Assembly (NCBI GenBank): GCA_016788375.1
Contig: JAEUSI010000002.1
Span: 1-64,000, forward strand
DNA: 64,000 nucleotides
Origin: Ignavibacteria bacterium
GTDB taxonomy: Bacteria; Bacteroidota; Ignavibacteria; Tepidaquicellales; Tepidaquicellaceae
Direction: 5' to 3'
Shown: positions 1 through 7,446 of the stretch, piece by piece
Layout: each line of letters starts with the position of its first letter
Numbering within the stretch: position 1 is the first letter of the stretch
The notes under the pieces: generated by a model
Databases searched by the model: none
The model's input: only the letters and a program-made list of their open reading frames with translations
What the model was told of the DNA's origin: nothing
Translations under genes and position numbers: made by a program

Positions 1-72
1 CACAGGGTTTGACTGTATATTAAAATATTATAATCAAATTTCACAGACAAGAATATTTCAGGATCACCAATT

Positions 73-116
73 GCCTGAAAAGCCGTGTGTCGCCGGTTCG
101 ATTCCGGCCCTGTCCA
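73..116 (+). repeat. tRNA-Phe 3' half, att-like copy 1
   Basis: The 44 bases read as the 3' half of a tRNA-Phe: anticodon loop CTGAAAA (anticodon GAA), variable loop, a perfect T arm (GCCGG, loop TTCGATT, CCGGC), acceptor strand CCTGTCC and discriminator A. CCA is not encoded. The 5' half is not tRNA-like: upstream bases give no D arm, and only a weak GACA-type match to the expected GGACAGG acceptor is seen near 45-51. The break lies at the 5' side of the anticodon loop, which is where tRNA-targeting integrases leave a 3' duplicate. I read it as an attachment-site remnant. An intact tRNA-Phe would lie outside the window. Confidence 0.7.
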
Positions 117-120
117 CAAA

Positions 121-148
121 GACCTCTATAATACGGGGTCTTTTTTTT
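121..148 (+). terminator. intrinsic terminator after tRNA-Phe fragment
   Basis: A six-pair stem (GACCTC at 121-126 with GGGGTC at 135-140, one G-U pair) is followed directly by eight Ts. It has the form of a rho-independent terminator and was probably copied along with the tRNA 3' end. Confidence 0.7.
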
Positions 149-401
149 ATGTATTATTCATATATCAAAGAATCGGTAGAAACCGGAAGTTTGTATATTA
201 GGACAGGCAAACAATCTTGAAAGCAGAGTCCGGAAGCATAATTCCAACAAAGTTTTTTCAATAAAAAACAGAGGAACATGGAAATTAATTTATTTCGAAG
301 AGTTTAAAACAAGGTCAGAAGCGATGAAATATGAGATAGAATAAAAATCCATAAAAAACAAAGAATATCTTTTAAAGCTGATAAAAACAAACAAATTATA
401 A
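149..401 (+). pseudogene. broken GIY-YIG endonuclease gene
   Basis: An ATG at 149 opens a frame reading MYYSYIKES...GSLYI, the start of a GIY-YIG nuclease domain. It breaks near 205, where a frameshift moves the homology to another frame reading NNLESRVRKHNS and TWKLIYFEEFKTRSEAMKYE, typical of the URI/YhbQ-like subfamily. An in-frame TAA at 342-344 then interrupts it, and similarity continues (KSIKNKEYLLKLIKTNK) to TAA at 399-401. The usual catalytic Arg/His region is recognisable, but the gene cannot give a full protein. It lies exactly between two tRNA-Phe 3'-half copies, so it may be the relic of a small mobile cassette. Confidence 0.75.
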
Positions 402-403
402 TC

Positions 404-450
404 GCCTGAAAAGCCCTGGTGTAATCAGGATTCGATACAGTCTCTGTCCA
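404..450 (+). repeat. degenerate tRNA-Phe 3' half, copy 2
   Basis: This is a decayed direct copy of 73-116, offset by 331 bases. GCCTGAAAAGCC is identical at the start, TTCGAT is kept in the T loop, and CTGTCCACAAA is kept at the end, but the T stem no longer pairs well. It follows the last stop of the GIY-YIG relic by two bases. A weak hairpin (463-474) and a T-rich stretch come after it, as after copy 1. Confidence 0.7.
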
Positions 451-455
451 CAAAA

Positions 456-772
456 GTCTCGCCTTAAAATTAAGCTTTTTCTTTTGTAAAATTTGTTTTT
501 TACTTATTTCCTGAACACAATCCGGTTTTATTTGAGTTAATGAGTTTTATTTCAGTCTATACCCTGTTATTTCATGAAGTACCTTTTTTATGTAAAGGAA
601 AACCCAGGTATCTTAATTCAAAGTAAATTCCATGGTTAATACAGCTTAACTGTGATTTCAAAATTTCAACCCGTAAATTATTTTACTATTAATGGCTGAA
701 AAAATCCGGATTTTATAGAACACCTTTAAATTATCATTTAATTAATGAACTATAATTTTTAAATTGTAATAT
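456..772. other. gene-free AT-rich stretch
   Basis: There is no credible reading frame on either strand. The left end holds a weak terminator-like hairpin (CTTAA/TTAAG, 463-474) followed by T-rich sequence. The right end must hold the promoter of the ubiquitin-like gene at 773, but I cannot point to a clear promoter motif. Nothing else is recognisable. Confidence 0.5.
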
Positions 773-1111
773 ATGGCCAGAATAAATATCACAATTGTAG
801 ATGCAACAGGAAATAAAGAGCAGCAGGCGACTTTACCGGATGATGCTTCAGTAAAAAGAATTATGGAAGTACTTCTTCCAAAAATGAAAATGCCGGTCAC
901 CGGTCCTGACGGAGAACCCCTTTCCTATAAATTTCATCATAAAGCATCCGGAAAACAGCTGACGGAAAGTCAGACGCTTGCCGAAGCCGGTGTTAAAGAG
1001 GGAGATGTACTCAGGCTGCATCCCGAGATAACAGCCGGAGCGATTGAATTTCAAATTGCTGTTAAAATTAAGAATTTCAGATATAGCGCAATAAATTTTA
1101 TATTTAATTGA
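773..1111 (+). CDS. YukD/EsaB-type ubiquitin-like protein
   Basis: A 112-residue protein. Residues 1-89 have the beta-grasp pattern of YukD-like ubiquitin relatives: an initial strand ARINITIVDATG, a central helix (KRIMEVLLPKM), and the closing strand GDVLRLHPEITAG. The family includes the small type VII secretion accessory YukD/EsaB and the ubiquitin-like proteins of predicted bacterial conjugation operons. No type VII genes are nearby, whereas the next gene encodes an E1-like enzyme and the one after that a RING-type protein, so the conjugation reading is favoured. Residues 90-112 are AT-rich, non-family-like sequence and may come from a lost stop (see findings). There is no strong ribosome binding site before the ATG. 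Confidence 0.8.
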   Translation: MARINITIVDATGNKEQQATLPDDASVKRIMEVLLPKMKMPVTGPDGEPLSYKFHHKASGKQLTESQTLAEAGVKEGDVLRLHPEITAGAIEFQIAVKIKNFRYSAINFIFN

Positions 1112-1158
1112 TTTTCGTATATAAAGTTGTGTTTCAGTTCCCGGCTTACTTCTAATAA

Positions 1159-1200
1159 CTTTCGGCTTTTCACTTTCATCTTTCAACCTTTAACTTATTC
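1159..1200 (+). repeat. degenerate heptad tandem repeat (CTTTCA-like)
   Basis: Six 7-base units run in phase in the gap between the ubiquitin-like and E1-like genes: CTTTCGG, CTTTTCA, CTTTCAT, CTTTCAA, CCTTTAA and CTTATTC. The unit is pyrimidine-rich on this strand. It lies 33 bases before the next start codon and could affect expression or simply be a decaying intergenic repeat. Confidence 0.55.
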
Positions 1201-1232
1201 ATAATTTCAGATATTTTAATTTAAAAATTTTT

Positions 1233-2396
1233 ATGTCGCTTGAAATAAACGATGACAGATATTCGCGTTTTGAACTTATTAACTGGTGGAATCAGGATAT
1301 TCTTAAAAATGCAAGGATATTAGTTGCCGGCTGCGGTGCACTCGGAAATGAAATTGTTAAAAATCTTGCCATGCTGGGTGTGGGTCACATTTATGTGGTT
1401 GATATGGACAATGTGGAAAAAAGCAATCTTTCCCGAAGTGTGCTTTTCAGAAAAGAAGATGAAGGCAAATCCAAAGCAGAAACAATCTGCAAACGGGCAC
1501 TTGAAATAAACGATGAAATTGACATAAAATATTTCAACGGAAATATTTTCAGTCTGGGACTCGGTGTTTTCCGAAATTCTGATCTGATAATAGGAGGACT
1601 GGATAACCGGGAAGCGAGATTATTTATAAATCAGTCCAGCTGGAAAGTCGGCAGACCATGGATTGACGGCGCAATAGAAGTATTAACCGGAGTTGCGAGA
1701 ATGTTCATTCCTCCGAAGGGTTCATGTTACGAATGTACAATGTCAGAGACAGACTATAAACTCATAAACAAAAGGAAATCATGCATGCTGCTTGGAATAG
1801 ATGAAATTTCCGAAGGGAAAATTCCGACGACACCTACCATTGCTTCAGTTATTGCAGGGGTTCAGGTGCAGGAAGCAGTAAAGTATCTTCATAACAGAGA
1901 TGATCTTGTTCTGCTGAACGGCCGGGGATTCATTTTTAACGGAAACATAAATGATTCATATATTGTAGAGTATCAGAGAATTGAAGATTGTCCTTCGCAT
2001 TATACATTTGACAATATTCATAAAATTAATAAAAAATATGACGAAGTTAAGCTGACGGATGTAATTGATACAGGAAAAAAATATTTTAAAAGTGACGACT
2101 TTGTAATAGAATTTAATAATGAAATAGTTTATGAACTATTAGACGAAAACAACAGACCTGTAAAAGAGTTTTTTGCCAATCTAAATCTGATGTCGGTAAA
2201 GGATGTAAAGACAAATGACGGCAGAATACTCAGCTATAGATCATTTCATAATTTCAGTTCCTCTTCCGGTATCGCCGAAAAAATTTCCGGAATGAAAATA
2301 ATCGATCTGGGAATTCCGCTGAATGATATTATTATACTGCGTAAAGATGATAAAGAAGTTCAGCTTGAGTTTGATCTAATAAGTGTATTCAAGTAA
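1233..2396 (+). CDS. E1-like (ThiF/MoeB/HesA) ubiquitin-activating enzyme
   Basis: A 387-residue adenylating enzyme. Residues 25-222 form the ThiF/E1 Rossmann domain: nucleotide loop GCGALG (33-38), VVDMD (55-59), NLSR (65-68, canonically NLNR), the GKSKAE region, and GLDNREAR (122-129). C165-x2-C168 gives one zinc pair. C253-x2-H256 is a plausible second pair in a Cys/His form. C184, in RKSCML, sits where E1 enzymes carry the thioester cysteine. PTTPTIASVIAGVQVQEAVK matches the family's closing helices. Residues 257-387 form an extra C-terminal domain that I do not recognise. It presumably adenylates the C terminus of the ubiquitin-like protein upstream and passes it on, but no E2 is seen. 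Confidence 0.88.
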   Translation: MSLEINDDRYSRFELINWWNQDILKNARILVAGCGALGNEIVKNLAMLGVGHIYVVDMDNVEKSNLSRSVLFRKEDEGKSKAETICKRALEINDEIDIKYFNGNIFSLGLGVFRNSDLIIGGLDNREARLFINQSSWKVGRPWIDGAIEVLTGVARMFIPPKGSCYECTMSETDYKLINKRKSCMLLGIDEISEGKIPTTPTIASVIAGVQVQEAVKYLHNRDDLVLLNGRGFIFNGNINDSYIVEYQRIEDCPSHYTFDNIHKINKKYDEVKLTDVIDTGKKYFKSDDFVIEFNNEIVYELLDENNRPVKEFFANLNLMSVKDVKTNDGRILSYRSFHNFSSSSGIAEKISGMKIIDLGIPLNDIIILRKDDKEVQLEFDLISVFK

Positions 2397-2408
2397 ATTT
2401 TTCGCTGA

Positions 2409-3335
2409 TTGAATAAATCTCATTCTAAATATGATTTTCTAAAAAATAAAACCTGCCCATACTGCCAGTCAAGAATAAAGAACGGAGCCGATTTCACCGT
2501 ATGTTCGCATTGCGGGGTGCCCCATCACAAAGAATGCTGGGAAGAAAATAAAGGCTGTACAACTTACGGATGCATCAACAATCCGCATACAGAGAAAAAA
2601 ATTGAAATTAATTCTGCTTTACCGGAAGATGTCGGAGATTTATCACCGGAAGAAATCCGGGAATCCCTGCTTAATCCGGAATCAGTTTTTATTCAATGCA
2701 GGAATTGCAAATCAGAAGTGGAAGAGAGCTCTGTTTATTGTAAATATTGCGGTTATAATCTTAAAGACAATAATGTAACAGGAACTGTTAACGAAGCTTC
2801 CGACGATTTTAAAAAAGATTTCAGCAGAAGATACGAACAAAAGGTCAGGTTGACACGCAAAAGATTTTATATTACCCTCGGCAGCTTTCTGATAATTATA
2901 ACAGCTGTTGCATATTTGTTTTATTCGGGAATTACAAAACTCAACGCTTACTTTTCTTCGGATGAATATTTGATAAAAAGCACGATAGAGAACTGGAAAA
3001 AAGCCTGGGAAAAAGAAGACATTGATAAATACAGGAGCTATATGACTGATGATTATGAATATTTCGGGAAAGACGGAAAACGAATTGATCTCAGGGAAAG
3101 ACTTAAGAGAATTGAATGGACGTTCAAAAACTACAGTGATATTAAAATTGATTTCAAAGACTATAAATTTATTTCTGATTCATCAGTCACGGAAAATGAC
3201 AGGAAAGTGATATTTAATCAGATATATGAATCGGATAAATTTCAGGAAAAGGGAGTCAAGACATTAAGACTTTACAGGGGAGATGAGACAAAATACGAAT
3301 GGAAGATTTACAGGGAATTCTTTGAGAAAAACTGA
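2409..3335 (+). CDS. membrane RING-type zinc finger protein with NTF2-like domain
   Basis: A 308-residue protein starting at TTG, 12 bases after the E1-like gene. Residues 16-55 carry a cross-brace pattern C-x2-C...C-x2-C-x4-H-x2-C...C-x4-C (C16, C19, C32, C35, H40, C43, C50, C55), as in prokaryotic RING family 1. Residues 97-114 form a zinc ribbon (C97, C100, C111, C114). One membrane helix spans about 153-175. Residues 185-308 resemble SnoaL/NTF2-like domains (NWKKAWEKEDIDKYRSYM...). The topology would put both zinc modules in the cytoplasm and the NTF2-like domain outside. Next to the ubiquitin-like and E1-like genes it is a candidate E3-like adaptor. Whether it has ligase activity is not shown. 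Confidence 0.78.
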   Translation: MNKSHSKYDFLKNKTCPYCQSRIKNGADFTVCSHCGVPHHKECWEENKGCTTYGCINNPHTEKKIEINSALPEDVGDLSPEEIRESLLNPESVFIQCRNCKSEVEESSVYCKYCGYNLKDNNVTGTVNEASDDFKKDFSRRYEQKVRLTRKRFYITLGSFLIIITAVAYLFYSGITKLNAYFSSDEYLIKSTIENWKKAWEKEDIDKYRSYMTDDYEYFGKDGKRIDLRERLKRIEWTFKNYSDIKIDFKDYKFISDSSVTENDRKVIFNQIYESDKFQEKGVKTLRLYRGDETKYEWKIYREFFEKN

Positions 3336-3362
3336 ATTTGCAGCACACATTTATTTTGAAAT

Positions 3363-3396
3363 ATTCACGGGAAATTTTAAATTTTTTCCCGTGAAT
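3363..3396. terminator. bidirectional terminator
   Basis: A perfect inverted repeat, ATTCACGGGAAA (3363-3374) and TTTCCCGTGAAT (3385-3396), with A/T tracts on both sides of the loop. It lies between the convergent RING-protein gene and menA and probably ends both transcripts. Confidence 0.75.
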
Positions 3397-3408
3397 AATT
3401 ATTCTTTA

Positions 3409-4368
3409 TCAGATAAAAAACAGGTATGAAATCAGAAGACCGAGAACAAGCGTCAGTCCGAACACCATATTAAGCTGTGCCGTCATCATTATATGCTTTG
3501 TTCCGTAATCAAATCTTGCCTGCGCTTCCGGAGGAAATCCCTCTGACATTTTAACGAGTTTAAGTGCAAGTGGAAGAGTCACAAGTGAAAGCAGTGCGAA
3601 TGACGGAAGCATTTTCAAAGCAACAAAAATTATCACGCAGATATAAGCACCGAGAATCAGAAAATAATAAAATTTTACCGATAGCTTTTCACCTATCAGT
3701 ATCGGAAGAGTTTTAACCCCGAATTTTCCGTCGAAGTTAATATCTCTGATATTGTTTGAATGCAGAATAGCATCAATCAGCAGACCCAGCGGTATTGAAA
3801 ATATCAACGGCAGATATGAAAATGTGCCTGTCTGAACTATGTAAGCTCCGAGCGTCATTCCCAGTCCGAAAGACAGTATAACCTGTATATCTCCGAGAGC
3901 TTTATATTTCAGAGCAATGGGTTTGGCAGTATAAAAAATTGCGGACAACAAACCGAACAAACTCAGATATAGAATCCAGATTCCGGACTGAGTATAAAGA
4001 TAAACCCCGATCAGGAAAGCAATAAAAAGTGAAATCACAGCTCCTTTTTTCATATAATCCATACTGACATAGCCGAGTGAAATTACCATAGATCCTCCGT
4101 GAGGAATTCCGAGTTCTTTATCTGCTTTGTCAATGCCTTTTTCATAATCATAAATATCGTTAACCATATTTGTTCCGATATGAACCAGAACGCATCCGAT
4201 AAGTGTAAGCACAAACAGGAAATAATTAAACTGAAGTCCCGGATTCAGGACAACTGCTAGCACAGATCCGAAAAGCACCGGAATAATTGAAGCCGGAAAA
4301 GAATAGGCTCTGGCTGCCATAAAAAATAGTTTAAGGCCTTTTGGGGGTAAATTTGTATTTTCTGACAT
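3409..4368 (-). CDS. menA: 1,4-dihydroxy-2-naphthoate polyprenyltransferase (UbiA family)
   Basis: A 319-residue polytopic membrane enzyme when started at MSENTNLP (4368). The open frame runs 27 codons further upstream, but that stretch reads as noncoding and would put the first residues outside the family range. The two prenyl-diphosphate/Mg sites are visible: NMVNDIYDYEKGID and the later NNIRDINFDGKFG. It attaches the polyprenyl tail to DHNA in menaquinone synthesis. UbiA relatives with other acceptors cannot be excluded from sequence alone. No other men gene is in the window. Confidence 0.82.
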   Translation of the reverse strand: MSENTNLPPKGLKLFFMAARAYSFPASIIPVLFGSVLAVVLNPGLQFNYFLFVLTLIGCVLVHIGTNMVNDIYDYEKGIDKADKELGIPHGGSMVISLGYVSMDYMKKGAVISLFIAFLIGVYLYTQSGIWILYLSLFGLLSAIFYTAKPIALKYKALGDIQVILSFGLGMTLGAYIVQTGTFSYLPLIFSIPLGLLIDAILHSNNIRDINFDGKFGVKTLPILIGEKLSVKFYYFLILGAYICVIIFVALKMLPSFALLSLVTLPLALKLVKMSEGFPPEAQARFDYGTKHIMMTAQLNMVFGLTLVLGLLISYLFFI

Positions 4369-4452
4369 ATATTTTATTTTAAATTGCGGTAAAAATACTA
4401 AATCTAATTTGTAAAAAATACAGATTAAAATTCCGAAATCATGAAACAATGT

Positions 4453-5541
4453 TCAGCGTTTGAGACTAAAGGCAAACCTCGAACCTAAATTAGGTTCGCT
4501 TTCAACCTTAATCTGACTGGAATGGGCTTCCAGTATATGTTTAACAATAGAAAGTCCGAGTCCGCTTCCGCCGATTTCCCGCGAACGTGTTTTGTCAACA
4601 CGATAAAATCTTTCGAAAATTCTTTTTATATCTTTCTGAGGAATTCCAATACCTGTGTCTTCAACAGAAATCCAAACTTCCTTTTCCTGCACATCGATTG
4701 AAACATTAACATTCCCGTCAGAAGGAGTATATTTGACTGCATTGTCAATGAGATTGACAAGAACCTGCTGAAGTCTTTGTTCATCACCGAAGACTTTAAC
4801 ATCCTTTATATCCGGAGGAAAGAAATTTACGGAAATATTTTTCTTTGCGGCGAGAGCGCTGAGTTCGTCAATTGTACTTCGGACAATATTTTCAATTGCG
4901 AAATACCGCCTGCTCATTTTTACACCGGTCTCGAATTTTGAAATACTTATAAGGTCATCAACCAATTCAGTAAGTCTTTTAGTCTGAATGAATGCACGGT
5001 TTAAAAAATCAATATTTACATTTTCGTCATTAATCGCGCCGTCAAGAAGAGTTTCAAGAGAAAGCTGAATGGCAAAAATAGGAGTCCGAAGTTCATGAGC
5101 TACATTACCGAGAAATTCGTTTCTGTCAACTTTGAAAACTTTTGCAGTTTCAAGTTCATGCAGAGTTCTTTTTGCAATAGAATAAAATTCATTAGTTATC
5201 CTGTAAATTTCCCTGTTCATTACATATCCGGACTTCATTGTTTCCAGTTCGGATATAAGACCGTTTATTTCACTGATTTTCCGATCAAATTCTCCTGTAT
5301 TACCGGACTCTGAATCCCGTAATTTCAGCCTGTCTGAAAGAGAAAATATTTTTTTTAATGAAACATTAATTTCTTTGTATATGAAATAAACTGAAATCAG
5401 ATAAAATAAAATCAGGGCAAGACTTGAGATAAGAAGTGCTTCGTTTGAAATATCAATTACTTTTGACAGAAAAATAAAAACAACAAGAAAAAAAGTAAAA
5501 AATAACAGCGAGTATTTTGTCAGCAGATTAACTCTTTTCAT
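4453..5541 (-). CDS. PhoR-like sensor histidine kinase
   Basis: A 362-residue kinase. Two membrane helices lie at about 10-28 and 34-55 with almost no loop between them, so there is no sizeable periplasmic sensor domain. A linker follows, then HisKA with H149 in NVAHELRTP, then HATPase with the N box (NLIDNAVKYTP), G1 (DTGIGIP), F box (IFERFYRVD) and G2 (GGSGLGLS). It lies 19 bases after the response regulator gene on the same strand, so the two form a pair. The layout resembles PhoR or ResE. The signal is unknown and may be sensed in or near the membrane. Confidence 0.88.
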   Translation of the reverse strand: MKRVNLLTKYSLLFFTFFLVVFIFLSKVIDISNEALLISSLALILFYLISVYFIYKEINVSLKKIFSLSDRLKLRDSESGNTGEFDRKISEINGLISELETMKSGYVMNREIYRITNEFYSIAKRTLHELETAKVFKVDRNEFLGNVAHELRTPIFAIQLSLETLLDGAINDENVNIDFLNRAFIQTKRLTELVDDLISISKFETGVKMSRRYFAIENIVRSTIDELSALAAKKNISVNFFPPDIKDVKVFGDEQRLQQVLVNLIDNAVKYTPSDGNVNVSIDVQEKEVWISVEDTGIGIPQKDIKRIFERFYRVDKTRSREIGGSGLGLSIVKHILEAHSSQIKVESEPNLGSRFAFSLKR

Positions 5542-5560
5542 TCACGGGATTATGCAGAAA

Positions 5561-6271
5561 TCAATTTTCCTTAAACCTGTATCCGAGACCTTTTATCGTT
5601 TCAATAAATTCGGAATATTCCCCGAGTTTTTCCCTTACTTTGGCAACATGCACGTCTACCGTCCGGTCAACGACATAAATGTTTTCACCCCAGATCTGAT
5701 TGAGCAGTATTTCCCTTGAGTAAACCCTTCCGCGGTTTGAAATCAGAAAGTGCAGAAGCTGGAATTCTTTTTTCGGAAAGAATATTTCTCTTTCATTTAT
5801 TTTGACACTGTGCATCGAACTGTCGATTTCAAGATTTCTGAATTTTACATTTTCACTGAGTTTTACGGGTTTCTCAAGCTCGCTGTTAGTCCTTCTGATT
5901 ACTGACTTAATTCTGGCAATAACCTTTCGCGGTGAAATGGGCTTTGTGATATAATCATCTGCGCCTATTTCAAGCCCGAGAATTTCATCAATTTCATTTT
6001 CCTTTGCGGTCAGAAATATGACCGGGATTTTGGAAGTGTGAACATTGTTTTTTAACTGCTTGCAGACTTCAAATCCGTTAAGCTCCGGCATCATTATATC
6101 CAGAATTATCAGATCGGGCACCGATTCCGCAGCCAGGAGAGCTTCTTTTCCGTTAGAAGCTGTAATAACCGAAAACTCATTTTCTCTTTCAAGGTTATAT
6201 TTGATTATATCAACGATGTCTTTTTCGTCATCAACAACAAGTATGTTTTTTTTCACTTTGTTTTTTTTCAT
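5561..6271 (-). CDS. PhoB/OmpR-family response regulator
   Basis: A 236-residue regulator. Receiver domain at 9-125 with acidic pair D14-D15, phosphoacceptor D58 in LIILDIMMPE, and the conserved lysine in DYITKP. Winged-helix DNA-binding domain at about 140-235 (SREILLNQIWGENIYVVDRTVDVHVAKVREKLG, GLGYRF). It is the partner of the kinase directly downstream. The gene order, regulator then kinase, is that of phoB-phoR, but no phosphate genes are nearby, so the target regulon is open. Confidence 0.88.
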   Translation of the reverse strand: MKKNKVKKNILVVDDEKDIVDIIKYNLERENEFSVITASNGKEALLAAESVPDLIILDIMMPELNGFEVCKQLKNNVHTSKIPVIFLTAKENEIDEILGLEIGADDYITKPISPRKVIARIKSVIRRTNSELEKPVKLSENVKFRNLEIDSSMHSVKINEREIFFPKKEFQLLHFLISNRGRVYSREILLNQIWGENIYVVDRTVDVHVAKVREKLGEYSEFIETIKGLGYRFKEN

Positions 6272-6308
6272 AAAGCTACTTATCTGAAGTTAACAAATCA
6301 TTAAAAAA

Positions 6309-7316
6309 TCATTTAAAAATTATTTCCTTATTTGTCTTTGATGATTTGTAGACTGCATCAACTATTTCCATGACCTTGATTGCATCTTCGCCGCTTGAAA
6401 TTATATTGTGATTTCCTCTCACGGCGCTTACAAAATGCTTAAGTTCATACTCATAACTTTTTTTGAAAAGGTTGGAAGGAGTATCAAGTTTCTTTGGTGT
6501 AATGTTATACAGATATCCGTCCATTCTTTTATAAATCTTAAGCGGATTGATTGAAGAGCTTCCTTCTTTTCCGTATACATTGCAGTAAAAAAGTTCACCT
6601 TCTCTTAAGAGACTCCAGCTGACTTCAATTGTGAATGTAGCATTATTCTTGAATTTAATCATTACGATGCTGGAATCTTCAACGGATTTTGTATTATGAA
6701 AATAATTAGTGGCAGAAACACTTTTTACTTCAGGAAATCCGAATATCCATAAACCGAGATCAAGCATTGCAATTCCATTGTCAAGAAAAACTCCTCCGCC
6801 GGCTTTGTCTTTTTCAAGTATCCATCTCTGATTCGAACTCTGTGGTTTTACCCAGCCCGTTTTAATGTAAAAAACTTCTCCGATTTCCTTTGCTTTTATA
6901 AATGTCCTCTGCATCATCATGTCATTTCTGAATCTGTTGTTCATACCCACCATAATTTTCCTTTTGTATTTTTTTGCGCAGTCTACAATTTCCTTCGTTT
7001 CCTTAAGATTTCTGCCCAGAGGTCTTTCAACAAGTATATCCTTTTCGGCAGCAAGGCATTTTTGAGCAATATCTTTATGAGTATTTGTCTGAGTTGCAAT
7101 GATTACAGCTGAAAGTTCGGGATTTTCATCGAGCATTTTATCGACATCCCTGTAATATTTACCTGCGCTGTATTTGGAAGCAATGGATTTGGCTTTTGAT
7201 ATCTCGCTGTCGCAGACAGAAACAATTTCAACATCATCCATTCTGGAAAGCACGGGAAGGTGCATAATCTGAGCAATCCCGCCTAATCCCACAATTCCGA
7301 GTTTTGTTTTAGCCAT
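6309..7316 (-). CDS. Gfo/Idh/MocA-family oxidoreductase
   Basis: A 335-residue protein with an N-terminal NAD(P)-binding Rossmann fold (GIVGLGGIAQIMHLPVL) and the C-terminal alpha/beta domain of the Gfo/Idh/MocA family. The usual EKP active-site motif appears as VERPLG. These enzymes oxidise or reduce sugars and cyclitols, often activated sugars, and the exact substrate cannot be read here. It starts 25 bases after the SRP RNA gene and precedes the two-component pair by 37 bases. Confidence 0.85.
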   Translation of the reverse strand: MAKTKLGIVGLGGIAQIMHLPVLSRMDDVEIVSVCDSEISKAKSIASKYSAGKYYRDVDKMLDENPELSAVIIATQTNTHKDIAQKCLAAEKDILVERPLGRNLKETKEIVDCAKKYKRKIMVGMNNRFRNDMMMQRTFIKAKEIGEVFYIKTGWVKPQSSNQRWILEKDKAGGGVFLDNGIAMLDLGLWIFGFPEVKSVSATNYFHNTKSVEDSSIVMIKFKNNATFTIEVSWSLLREGELFYCNVYGKEGSSSINPLKIYKRMDGYLYNITPKKLDTPSNLFKKSYEYELKHFVSAVRGNHNIISSGEDAIKVMEIVDAVYKSSKTNKEIIFK

Positions 7317-7340
7317 TTAAATTTCGAATATTTATAAAAA

Positions 7341-7436
7341 TGTCAAGACACCCAAATCACATATAAAGGATACTTACCGTTGCTTTCTTCCGAACCTGGC
7401 GGAGTTGGGTAACTTCATATTGTTCGGGGCTTGACA
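7341..7436 (-). ncRNA. ffs: small bacterial SRP RNA (4.5S-type)
   Basis: Read on the minus strand, the core AGGTTCGGAAGAAAGCA closely matches the conserved SRP domain IV of 4.5S RNA (canonically AGGTCCGGAAGGAAGCA), with the GGAA tetraloop and the asymmetric internal loop. The ends pair: TGTCAAG at the 5' end (7436-7430) with CTTGACA at the 3' end (7347-7341), followed inward by CCC/GGG and GTTACC/GGTAA. The length of about 96 bases suits the short eubacterial form without an Alu domain. A T-rich run after the closing stem can terminate it. It would bind Ffh in co-translational membrane targeting. The ends are approximate. Confidence 0.85.
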
Positions 7437-7446
7437 ATATTTTAAG

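Noticed and set aside
1-120. Possible tmRNA or intact tRNA at the window start
   Set aside because: Only the 3' half folds. There is no D arm or full acceptor stem, and the anticodon-loop sequence identifies a tRNA-Phe fragment rather than tmRNA.
773-1111. Type VII secretion accessory EsaB/YukD
   Set aside because: No WXG100, EccC/EssC or other type VII genes are nearby, while E1-like and RING-type genes follow directly.
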